Positions 15,517-23,336 of a DNA stretch of 62,628 nucleotides are shown here, one piece after another. The notes beneath the pieces are model-generated. The model worked only from the letters and a program-made list of their open reading frames with translations, did no database searches and was not told the DNA's origin. Both the position numbers and the translations under genes were made by a program. Positions within the stretch are counted from its first letter, which is position 1. The number at the start of each line of letters is the position of its first letter. Source of the stretch: an uncultured Clostridia bacterium (GTDB lineage: Bacteria > Bacillota > Clostridia > Lachnospirales > CAMVHY01). The stretch is taken from assembly GCA_947073045.1 (NCBI GenBank), contig CAMTJU010000007.1:1-62628 (forward strand). Reading direction: 5' to 3'.

Positions 15517-17813
15517 TTGATTTTCTCCCATACTCGCGCTGTGAGTATCGTCATATCGTCTTTTATTATATTATTATTTGCAAGCTTCGCCTGTACAAGT
15601 ATGTAATCTGAAATATCTTGTGGATTATTTGAGTTGAGACTCAACAATAAATTTAAAAGCCATTCTTTTTTATCGTGGATATTTTCGGCAGTATCAAACA
15701 CTCCGTCCGTCATCATAATTATTATATCGCCATCACGAAATTTTTTATTGAACACTTCAAATTCTACATTAGTTAAAATTCCTATAGGTAATGAAGAAGA
15801 TTTTATAACTTGCAAATTTGAATCACGGAACAAAAATGAAATTGAGGCACCTGTTTTGATAAACTCACCGCATCCGCTATATAGATCGATAAAACATACA
15901 TCCAAGGTTGAGAATGAATCATCACTACTTTTTAGAACCAAAATTGAATTAATCATTTTCATTGCAGTATTTTTATCAAATCCAGATTCCATAAAATCTT
16001 CAAGTAATTCAACAGCAGCACTGCTTTCAATTTTAGCAGAACTTCCTGAACCCATTCCGTCTGATAAAACCAATGCGCACTGCCCATTTTTCAATTCCAT
16101 AACAGAATAGCAATCTCCAGATTCCACACTATTTTTTTTAATGCATCTGGAAACAGCGCTGGTAACAAAAAACTTTTGACGCTCGACAAATTTCAAATTA
16201 CAAAATCCACGCTGCATTATGCAATAATCTTCTTGAATAACCATATTAGTATCCAAAGATTTATTGATAAGCGGCAAAATTTTTTTATTACAAAATTTTC
16301 GATTGCCACACGATTTCAAATTAACAGCTATCTCGTATCTATCCTCTTTGTTTTTAACAGCAGTCACACTTTCAAAATCAATATTATTTTTCATAAACTC
16401 GCCAACAATTTTTTCTTCAGCATCCTTATCAAAACGCATCTCCAAATTCAATTCATTAGCCAAATTATTAATAATTGTTGAAACACCAAGAAGTTGTTGA
16501 GAAACCAATTCACGGCTCTCAATAATTTTATTGTTCCAAGCCAAATTTATTTTATATATCTCAAACAATTTATTTGTATTTTCAACAAATCGTCCAAGGC
16601 TTACACAATTCAATCTAAAAGATGAAGGGATATCATTTATACTAACAGCGCCTTTTTTTTCACACGCATTTAAAATACTAAAAACTGTTTGATATGTATC
16701 ATAAAAATTATTTTCCCAACAAAACGCTTTCATACTGCAATTGCTACAAGATTTAGAAGCAATTTCATCTATTAATTTTGAAATATCCTTTCTATCGAGG
16801 GAAGATTTTTTTTCAGCCAGATTGTTAAACGTAACAGATAATTTATTAAATGACTCAGCAAATGATTTGAGCCGATAATTCACCATATTTTTTATATGAT
16901 CTACATATTCATTTTCATCTTGAACTTTTGCAAAATCTGTTTTGATAACCATAAATAAAATAATAGAAATAAAAGAAGATAACAATAACTCTCTTGTCAT
17001 AAGCGACGGCTTTATGTATAAAATAATCAATGACGAAGAAAGTATTAAACAAATTATATTTGCCAACTTATTATTTTTAAATATGCCACAAAAAATTCCT
17101 GCTATCCCAAAAATAATTACTTCACTATATCCTATTTGTCCGCTCAAATTTAACATAATTCCAATAATTAATCCAAACATTGAACTGTACGGACTGGAAT
17201 AATTGTTTCCAATCACAAGTAAAATAAATATGGTAAATATACTCAAAATCGAAATTCCCGCAATATGAACATCACTCATGCCGGCTATAGAGCTTCCTAA
17301 AATAATTGCAAGACTCAAGAGTTCATCATTAGCTAATGAACTTAATTTGCCATTTAAAAATTTATAAGCCGGATTAAAAATATAAGAAAGAAGAAAAACA
17401 ATAACACCTTCAATTAATGAAATAAGAAATAAAAAATTACCTGCGCCTGCAAAAAATGAAATAATAAATCCGCTGACAAGCACACAAAAAAAGTTTGTTG
17501 ATTCTTTAAATAACAAACCTAATTTTCGTCCTGCAAAAATATTTATGACTCCCATTAAAAATATGCATGCCAAATACTTTACAAAATATACCCCGGACAA
17601 TTTAGTAAACAGCCCTATAGCAATTGCAAGGGCTATAAAATAAAATTCAAATCCACCCAAAAACAAACTCAAATAAGAAATAGCAAATGGATTCAAAAAT
17701 CCAAACATTATCATTCTAGATATAAAAAATCCGAAAACAATTAGCCATATTAATACGAAATCTTTTGAGCTAACTAAAAAATTATTTTTGGCTTTAACAG
17801 AAATATTTTGCAC
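15513..17813 (-). CDS. spoIIE: Stage II sporulation protein E (SpoIIE), PP2C phosphatase
   Basis: A 766-residue protein with about ten N-terminal membrane helices (residues about 15-310), a central regulatory region with Cys-rich SCSNCSMKAFCW (about 357-368), and a C-terminal PP2C domain (about 555-766). Metal-binding aspartates are visible in ALVLSDGMGSGSSAK, IIMMTDGVFD and KDDMTILTA. SpoIIE dephosphorylates SpoIIAA to release sigmaF in the forespore and also acts at the asymmetric septum. The length is slightly below the B. subtilis enzyme (827). The GTG start has GGAGGGG 5 nt upstream. It heads an operon with a small membrane protein and an M19 dipeptidase. Its presence is the best evidence that the organism sporulates, or recently did. 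Confidence 0.95.
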   Translation of the reverse strand: MQNISVKAKNNFLVSSKDFVLIWLIVFGFFISRMIMFGFLNPFAISYLSLFLGGFEFYFIALAIAIGLFTKLSGVYFVKYLACIFLMGVINIFAGRKLGLLFKESTNFFCVLVSGFIISFFAGAGNFLFLISLIEGVIVFLLSYIFNPAYKFLNGKLSSLANDELLSLAIILGSSIAGMSDVHIAGISILSIFTIFILLVIGNNYSSPYSSMFGLIIGIMLNLSGQIGYSEVIIFGIAGIFCGIFKNNKLANIICLILSSSLIILYIKPSLMTRELLLSSFISIILFMVIKTDFAKVQDENEYVDHIKNMVNYRLKSFAESFNKLSVTFNNLAEKKSSLDRKDISKLIDEIASKSCSNCSMKAFCWENNFYDTYQTVFSILNACEKKGAVSINDIPSSFRLNCVSLGRFVENTNKLFEIYKINLAWNNKIIESRELVSQQLLGVSTIINNLANELNLEMRFDKDAEEKIVGEFMKNNIDFESVTAVKNKEDRYEIAVNLKSCGNRKFCNKKILPLINKSLDTNMVIQEDYCIMQRGFCNLKFVERQKFFVTSAVSRCIKKNSVESGDCYSVMELKNGQCALVLSDGMGSGSSAKIESSAAVELLEDFMESGFDKNTAMKMINSILVLKSSDDSFSTLDVCFIDLYSGCGEFIKTGASISFLFRDSNLQVIKSSSLPIGILTNVEFEVFNKKFRDGDIIIMMTDGVFDTAENIHDKKEWLLNLLLSLNSNNPQDISDYILVQAKLANNNIIKDDMTILTARVWEKIK

Positions 17814-17919
17814 AAAATCCCCTCCGATGCAAATTATATTTCTGTATAAAGCAATTATTTGTAGTTTTTTACCGTATAAAAAATATTTTTTGTGACAAAA
17901 TCAATCACATTTTAATACA

Positions 17920-19311
17920 TCATTGACTTGAATAATTATAAGTTTCACGCATTATTTGAATATCGTGAGGATGACTTTCTCTTTGCCCCGCATTTGTTAT
18001 TTTTATAAATTTAGCTTTTTGCGATAATTCATCTATTGTCGATGCACCACAATAATACATACCGGACTTGAGTCCTTCTAATAAATGATTTGTTGTATCA
18101 AAAAGTTTTCCGCTGTATCCAACACGTCCTTCAACATTCTCCAAATTATTTTCAATTAATCCTCTATGAATTTTAAACTTTCTTCCCTGATACAATTCAA
18201 TTTGACCTGGGCTTTCCTCGCAGCTTGCAAACATATTGCCAATCATGCATACGCTAGCTCCTGCCGCAATTGCTTTTGTTATATCGCCAGAATATTTTAT
18301 TCCACCATCAGAAATAAGAGGAATATTATGGCTTTTTGCAACTTCGGCACAATCTAAAATAGCTGTCAATTGCGGAATTCCAACTCCCGAAACAATATGT
18401 GCAGCAGACACTGACGATGTTCCAAACCCAATTTTAATTGCATCGGCCCCCGCTTCAATTAATTCATAAACTGCATCACTTGTTACAACATTTCCCGCTA
18501 TAACTTGTAAATTCGCAAAATTTTTCTTCAAAAGTTTTACCATATCAATAACTTTTTGTGAATATCCATAAATATCTTCGACAACAACAACATCAACTTT
18601 TGCATCTATTAATAACTGCGTGCGTTCCAAAATATCTTCTCCAACACCAACTGAAGCTCCGACTAAAAGCCTGCCTGCAGTATCGCGTGATGCATTAGGA
18701 TATTTAATTGTTTTTTCTATATCCTTTATTGTAATTAATCCCTTAAGCCTGTTATTTTCATCAACAATAGGTAATTTTTCAATTTTATTTGCAGCTAAAA
18801 TTTCTTTTGCTTGCATGAGTGTAGTTCCTTGGGGCGCCGTAATTAAATTTTCACATGTCATTATTTCATAAATCTTTTTTTCTCTGTCAAGTTCAAATCT
18901 TAAATCGCGGTTTGTCACAATTCCAACAAGCTTTCCATTTTCGCAAATCGGCACACCTGATATATGATATTTTTCCATTATAGAGTCAGCTTCGTGCACA
19001 TAATTATTAGGCGATAGAAAAAATGGATCAGTTATAACTCCGTGTTGCGAGCGCTTAACTTTATCCACTTCGCTAGCTTGTTGCTCAGGCGACATATTTT
19101 TATGTATAATGCCAATACCACCTTGCCTAGAAATTGCTATAGCCATTTTAGATTCCGTAACAGTTTCGAGTGCCGCACTCATTAATGGAACATTCAAAGA
19201 AATAGAACGTGTAAGATTAGTTTTCAAATCTATCTGCTCATAATTCAAACTTGATTTAGACGGTAAAATCAAGACATCATCAAAAGTCAACCCTTCCCTA
19301 ATACTACTCAA
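17920..19311 (-). CDS. guaB: IMP dehydrogenase homologue lacking the catalytic Cys
   Basis: A 463-residue protein with the IMPDH barrel interrupted by two CBS domains (about residues 90-205). LTFDDVLILPSKS, AGNVVTSDAVYELIEAGADA, SDGGIKYSGDITKAIAAGA and HPHDIQIMRE are all typical of GuaB. However the loop that is GPGSICTTR in active enzymes reads GTSSVSAAH, so the Cys that forms the E-XMP intermediate is Ser and the following Thr is Ala. The mobile flap is also shortened: from HRGL the sequence passes almost directly to NVEGRVGYSG, losing the Arg-Tyr pair that activates water. It is probably not a normal IMPDH, and the gene symbol marks descent only. The TTG start at 19311 follows GAGGTG by 6 nt. 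Tandem terminators lie upstream. Confidence 0.85.
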   Translation of the reverse strand: MSSIREGLTFDDVLILPSKSSLNYEQIDLKTNLTRSISLNVPLMSAALETVTESKMAIAISRQGGIGIIHKNMSPEQQASEVDKVKRSQHGVITDPFFLSPNNYVHEADSIMEKYHISGVPICENGKLVGIVTNRDLRFELDREKKIYEIMTCENLITAPQGTTLMQAKEILAANKIEKLPIVDENNRLKGLITIKDIEKTIKYPNASRDTAGRLLVGASVGVGEDILERTQLLIDAKVDVVVVEDIYGYSQKVIDMVKLLKKNFANLQVIAGNVVTSDAVYELIEAGADAIKIGFGTSSVSAAHIVSGVGIPQLTAILDCAEVAKSHNIPLISDGGIKYSGDITKAIAAGASVCMIGNMFASCEESPGQIELYQGRKFKIHRGLIENNLENVEGRVGYSGKLFDTTNHLLEGLKSGMYYCGASTIDELSQKAKFIKITNAGQRESHPHDIQIMRETYNYSSQ

Positions 19312-19418
19312 ACAAATCACCTCAAAATAAATTTTTTTAAAAAATAATGATTCACAAAACAAAGAATAACATTTTCAAAAAAATAATGCTAGATAAATTA
19401 ACAGACAATATAAAAAAA

Positions 19419-19444
19419 AATAATGCTAAAAAGTAAGCATTATT
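19419..19444 (-). terminator. Terminator (second of tandem pair) downstream of rseP
   Basis: Perfect 9-bp stem AATAATGCT / AGCATTATT with an 8-nt loop and a T-run on the minus strand. It lies about 50 nt past the rseP stop codon and about 110 nt before guaB. Confidence 0.75.
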
Positions 19445-19454
19445 GCAAAAAAAT

Positions 19455-19476
19455 AATGCCGCATATCTGCAGCATT
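19455..19476 (-). terminator. Terminator (first of tandem pair) downstream of rseP
   Basis: On the minus strand, arms AATGCTGC and GCGGCATT (one G-U pair) enclose a 6-nt loop and are followed by ATTTTTTT. It ends the uppS-cdsA-dxr-rseP operon. Confidence 0.8.
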
Positions 19477-19495
19477 TTAAAAATTGTTATAAAGA

Positions 19496-20554
19496 CTAGA
19501 TAATTTTTATAATGTCATTGACCGCAATAATAACGGCAAAAATCATTAAAACAACAAAACCAACAAAATGTATAAAACCCTCACGCTCTGAATTTAGTGG
19601 TTTTTTTCTAACTGCCTCAAACAATAAAAAAAACAATCTACCGCCATCCAGTGCCGGCAAAGGTAATAAATTAAATACACCAATGTTTGCGCTGAGAATA
19701 GCCATAAAATTCATCATTGCCTGGAGCGCATAACTTATACTTTCCGTAACAGACAAATTATAAGTATCGCCTATGACTTTTACAATTCCAATTGGCCCTG
19801 ACATATCATTTAAAGATAACTTAAATGATATCAACCTAAACAATCCAACAAAAGTTAATTTAATATAAAAAGCAATTGTAAAAAAAGCATTGTAGAAGAT
19901 TTCAAACACGTTAATCTTCTTATAATTTAAATCAGCAGAAGAAAAAATTCCACTGCGCAAATCTTTTTCAAATCCTAACAAATACTGACCGTTTTCATCT
20001 TTCATCGGCTTTATATCAAATTGCAGCTCTTTACCATTTCTTTGTACAACTAAATTTATAAAATTATCTTTTGCATCAGAAATGTAAAAACTTAAATCCT
20101 GAGATATATTTACTTTATTGCCATTAATTTTTTTTATATAATCGCCGGGCAAAATACCAGCTTTTTGTGCAGGATATCCGTCGATTACGCTTTTTACTTT
20201 CGGTAGTGCAACTCCATTAATAGAAACGATGAAGACAAAAATGAAAAATGCTAGCAAAAAATTCATAGCTGCGCCTGCAACAACAACAATAATTCTTTGC
20301 CAAACAGTTTTATTATTAAAAGAGCGCTCACTTGAATTACTTGTATCTTCGCCAAGCATTTGACAAAATCCACCGATTGGGAACAATCTTAACGAATAAA
20401 CAGTTTCACCTTTTTTTATAGAAAAAATTTTAGGTCCCATACCAATTGCAAATTCTTCTACCATTATATCATTTTTCTTTGCGGCAATAAAGTGGCCAAA
20501 TTCATGTATTATAACAATAATACTAAAAATAATTAAAGCTATTATAATTGACAA
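19496..20554 (-). CDS. rseP: Site-2 intramembrane metalloprotease RseP/RasP
   Basis: A 352-residue zinc protease of the cytoplasmic membrane that cleaves transmembrane substrates such as anti-sigma factors and signal-peptide remnants. The first helix carries HEFGH (residues 17-21, Zn ligands and catalytic Glu). One PDZ domain (about residues 105-180, GYPAQKAGILPGDYIKKING) is followed by two further helices and the LDG-type motif LPLPALDGGRLFF. The last helix ends NDIIKII. The TTG start follows GAGGTG by 6 nt. It is the last gene of the operon, 3 nt after dxr, the usual position in Firmicutes. The later neighbours seen in many genomes (ispG, proS, polC) are absent here. Tandem terminators follow. 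Confidence 0.95.
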   Translation of the reverse strand: MSIIIALIIFSIIVIIHEFGHFIAAKKNDIMVEEFAIGMGPKIFSIKKGETVYSLRLFPIGGFCQMLGEDTSNSSERSFNNKTVWQRIIVVVAGAAMNFLLAFFIFVFIVSINGVALPKVKSVIDGYPAQKAGILPGDYIKKINGNKVNISQDLSFYISDAKDNFINLVVQRNGKELQFDIKPMKDENGQYLLGFEKDLRSGIFSSADLNYKKINVFEIFYNAFFTIAFYIKLTFVGLFRLISFKLSLNDMSGPIGIVKVIGDTYNLSVTESISYALQAMMNFMAILSANIGVFNLLPLPALDGGRLFFLLFEAVRKKPLNSEREGFIHFVGFVVLMIFAVIIAVNDIIKII

Positions 20555-20557
20555 AAT

Positions 20558-21688
20558 CTACACCTCATAATTTAAATTTTCAATTTGATTTTTCAATTCC
20601 AATACATCTTCAATACTGTAATTTAAAATCACGTCATGTCTTGACATTACGTATTTTATAAATTTGTATATATCTAAAAACGCAAACTCTTTATTCAAAA
20701 ATTTTCTTACTGCTATATCATTTGCAATGCACAAAGCAGCTGGCATTGTACCACCAATATTGATTGCTTGCCTGCACAATTCAATCCCTAATAAACTTTC
20801 ATTTGGTTTATCAAACTCGAATAAATTGCACAAATTAAAATCAAGTCGCTTAAAATCATTTTTAACACGTTTTGGATAAGTCAAAGCGTATTGAATCGGC
20901 AAACGCATATCTGATGGACCAAGCTGTGCAATTATACATCCATCTTTAAATTGCACCATTGAATGAATCAAACTTTGCGCATGCACCAAAACATTTACTT
21001 TTTCTTGCGGCAAGTCAAAAAAGCAACATGCTTCAAAAATTTCAAATCCTTTGTTAATCATTGTTGCCGAATCAATTGAAATTTTTTGCCCCATACTCCA
21101 TGTAGGATGTTTTAATGCTTGCTCTAGAGTTACATTAGCAAGATTTTTGATTTTATGAAAAGGGCCACCCGACGCAGTTAAGTAAATTTTTTCTATATCG
21201 TCTGTTGTATATTCTTGCATAGATTGTAATATTGCAGAATGTTCACTGTCAATAGGAATAATTCTGACATTATTTTTCTTGGCCTCTTGCATTATCAATT
21301 GACCTGCTATAACAAGCGATTCTTTATTTGCAAGAGCAACATCATTCTTAGCACAAATTGCTTCAAAAGTAGGAAGCATGCCGTCAAATCCAACAATTGC
21401 ATTAACTATTATATTCACCTTTTGGCGAGCTATGCAAATCAAACCTTCATTTCCACTTAAAATTTGAATACCTGGCAAAATATTTTTAAGCTCATTTGCT
21501 TTACTTACATCACACACGCATACACATTCAGGATTAAATTTTTCAATTTGTTTTTGCAAGAGTGAAATATTTTTATTAGCGCTAAGAGCTTTAATTTTAA
21601 TGTTGTATCCATTGCGATTTAAATTTTCTATAACTTCCAAAGTTTGTACACCGATTGAGCCTGTCGAGCCAAGAACAGATATTTGCAT
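20558..21688 (-). CDS. dxr: 1-deoxy-D-xylulose 5-phosphate reductoisomerase
   Basis: The 376-residue NADPH enzyme converts DXP to MEP, the committed step of the non-mevalonate isoprenoid pathway, here feeding undecaprenyl synthesis. Visible motifs are the nucleotide-binding GSTGSIGVQTL, the metal and substrate sites IPIDSEHSAI and LTASGGPF, HPTWSMGQKISIDSATM, and KGFEIFEA. I chose the ATG at 21688 because GGAGG lies 10 nt upstream and it gives the standard N-terminus MQISVLGSTG; the open frame extends 26 codons further. The gene starts 7 nt after cdsA and ends 3 nt before rseP. All active-site residues that I can check are intact. Confidence 0.96.
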   Translation of the reverse strand: MQISVLGSTGSIGVQTLEVIENLNRNGYNIKIKALSANKNISLLQKQIEKFNPECVCVCDVSKANELKNILPGIQILSGNEGLICIARQKVNIIVNAIVGFDGMLPTFEAICAKNDVALANKESLVIAGQLIMQEAKKNNVRIIPIDSEHSAILQSMQEYTTDDIEKIYLTASGGPFHKIKNLANVTLEQALKHPTWSMGQKISIDSATMINKGFEIFEACCFFDLPQEKVNVLVHAQSLIHSMVQFKDGCIIAQLGPSDMRLPIQYALTYPKRVKNDFKRLDFNLCNLFEFDKPNESLLGIELCRQAINIGGTMPAALCIANDIAVRKFLNKEFAFLDIYKFIKYVMSRHDVILNYSIEDVLELKNQIENLNYEV

Positions 21689-21695
21689 AAAACAC

Positions 21696-22508
21696 TCAAC
21701 CTCCAAAATTGCGAATAAAATACAAAAATATATAGACAACGGGCGCAGTAAATAAAATGCTATCAAATCGATCTAAAAATCCACCATGCCCTGGCAAAAT
21801 ATTGCCGTAATCCTTCAAATTTACATAACGCTTAATAGCTGAGGCTGATAAATCTCCCAGCTGTGCAAATACAGAGCAAGTAGAACAAATTGTAGCACAC
21901 AGCATTGTCAAATTCAAGTAATGTATATCGAAATATCCCGCAAACAAATTACAATACAAAATACCCAGCAATGTTGAGCCTAATACTCCACCAATTGCAC
22001 CTTCAACAGTTTTTTTGGGACTTAAATTTGGAATTAATTTATGCCTGCCAAAAATATGGCCTGCAAAATAAGCAAATGTATCGCATCCCCATCCAGAAAT
22101 AAAAATTAACCAAACAAAAAATTCACCATAAAGCTGGCGTCGTACAAGTATTATAAAAGACAATAGAAAGGTCACATAAAAAAATCCAAAAAGTGTTGTT
22201 ATGCAATCAATAATATTTATGTTTGAATGGAAGAAAACGAGAAAGACCAACAATAAGATAATAAAGCTGCTAAATACAACAATAAATTTTATAAACGTAA
22301 AGTCTTTCAAAATAAATATATATGCTGCAGATAATAAATAACCAAGGATATGTATAGGCATAAATTTTTTTGATAATGCCGTATAAATTTCATAAAGGCA
22401 AACAAACGCACAAAATAAAACAGCCAATTGTAATGGCCATTTACCAATATGTAATAAAAGAAAAATAAAAGGCAAACCGATTAAGGCAGTCAACACTCTA
22501 ACAATCAA
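21696..22508 (-). CDS. cdsA: Phosphatidate cytidylyltransferase
   Basis: A 270-residue integral membrane enzyme making CDP-diacylglycerol from CTP and phosphatidate. It has about seven or eight hydrophobic helices and the family signature near the C-terminus: QLGDLSASAIKR followed by KDYGNILPGHGGFLDRFDS, with the metal-binding Asp residues. I chose the TTG at 22508 because AGGTG lies 6 nt upstream; a GTG three codons earlier overlaps that site. TTG starts recur in the operon (uppS, rseP). It lies between uppS and dxr, the canonical order. Function is secure. Confidence 0.94.
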   Translation of the reverse strand: MIVRVLTALIGLPFIFLLLHIGKWPLQLAVLFCAFVCLYEIYTALSKKFMPIHILGYLLSAAYIFILKDFTFIKFIVVFSSFIILLLVFLVFFHSNINIIDCITTLFGFFYVTFLLSFIILVRRQLYGEFFVWLIFISGWGCDTFAYFAGHIFGRHKLIPNLSPKKTVEGAIGGVLGSTLLGILYCNLFAGYFDIHYLNLTMLCATICSTCSVFAQLGDLSASAIKRYVNLKDYGNILPGHGGFLDRFDSILFTAPVVYIFLYFIRNFGG

Positions 22509-22532
22509 ACAATTCACCTACTTTATGTAAAA

Positions 22533-23240
22533 TCATCTGCTACCAAAACGTCTTTGACGCATAGAAAAATTTTTTATTGCATCTTCCAAATCATTTTCAT
22601 TAAAGTCTGGCCAAAATTTATCACAAAAATAAAATTCGGTATATGCACATTGCCATAACAAAAAATTACTTATGCGCATTTCTCCTCCAGTTCTAATTAA
22701 TAGATCAGGATCGGGAATATTTTTAGTATCTAAACAGCTTTCAAAAATACTTTTGGTTATCTCGTTTGGCAATATTTTTTTATCAAGAACCATATTCAAA
22801 ATTTTTTTAACTGCTCTAAAAATCTCATCACGAGCGCCATAATTTAATGCAATAATAAAATTCAAACCATTTTTTTTTTCTGTCAAAGCCTCAAGTTTTA
22901 AAATCTTTTTTTGCAATGCATCAGACAACTTTGAAATATCACCAATGCATTTTATTTTTAAACCATTTTCATCACATTTTTCGATGTATCTGTCCAAATA
23001 ATTATCCAAAAGATCCATTAGATCATTTACTTCATCTTGTGGCCTATTCCAATTTTCAGTTGAAAATGCATACGCACTAAGATATTTTACACCAAATTTA
23101 TTTGAACAACGCAAAATATTTTCTAAAACGTCAGCGCCTTTTCTGTGGCCAGCTTTTTTCGGCAAAAATCTTTTGTCTGCCCATCTTCCATTGCCATCCA
23201 TAATAATAGCAATATGCTTAGGAATTTTAAGTTCACTCAA
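22533..23240 (-). CDS. uppS: Undecaprenyl diphosphate synthase
   Basis: The 235-residue cis-prenyltransferase condenses IPP units onto FPP to give C55-PP, the lipid carrier for wall polymers. Motifs are IAIIMDGNGRWA (catalytic Asp), YLSAYAFSTENWNRP, NYGARDEI, DLLIRTGGEMRISNFLLWQ and TEFYFCDKFWPDF. I chose the TTG at 23240 (MSELKIPKHIAII) because AGGAGG lies 8 nt upstream. It is the first gene of the uppS-cdsA-dxr-rseP operon, with an extended -10 promoter at 23266-23274. The frr and pyrH genes that usually precede it are absent. Confidence 0.96.
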   Translation of the reverse strand: MSELKIPKHIAIIMDGNGRWADKRFLPKKAGHRKGADVLENILRCSNKFGVKYLSAYAFSTENWNRPQDEVNDLMDLLDNYLDRYIEKCDENGLKIKCIGDISKLSDALQKKILKLEALTEKKNGLNFIIALNYGARDEIFRAVKKILNMVLDKKILPNEITKSIFESCLDTKNIPDPDLLIRTGGEMRISNFLLWQCAYTEFYFCDKFWPDFNENDLEDAIKNFSMRQRRFGSR

Positions 23241-23265
23241 AATTATTTCCTCCTTTATGACTTGA

Positions 23266-23274
23266 ATTATAGCA
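23266..23274 (-). promoter_or_regulatory. Extended -10 promoter of the uppS operon
   Basis: On the minus strand the sequence TGCTATAAT gives a consensus -10 with the TGn extension, about 25 nt before the uppS start. No good -35 is seen. It lies directly downstream of the terminator of the 1883-residue gene. Confidence 0.5.
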
Positions 23275-23280
23275 CAAAAA

Positions 23281-23313
23281 AACTTACACAAGATATAAAA
23301 TCCTATGTAAGTT
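23281..23313 (-). terminator. Terminator of the 1883-residue protein gene
   Basis: Stem AACTTACA / TGTAAGTT, 17-nt loop, followed on the minus strand by seven T. It starts about 25 nt past the stop codon at 23337. Confidence 0.7.
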
Positions 23314-23336
23314 AAAAAATAAATTAATTAAATTGA

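Noticed and set aside
17888-17900. Palindrome TTTTGTGACAAAA upstream of spoIIE as a Spo0A box
   Set aside because: Matches the Spo0A core TGTCGAA at only five of seven positions, and such AT palindromes are expected here; kept only as a note.
19312-19418. Possible purine riboswitch before guaB
   Set aside because: No conserved purine-aptamer core; the segment is AT-rich and follows tandem terminators.
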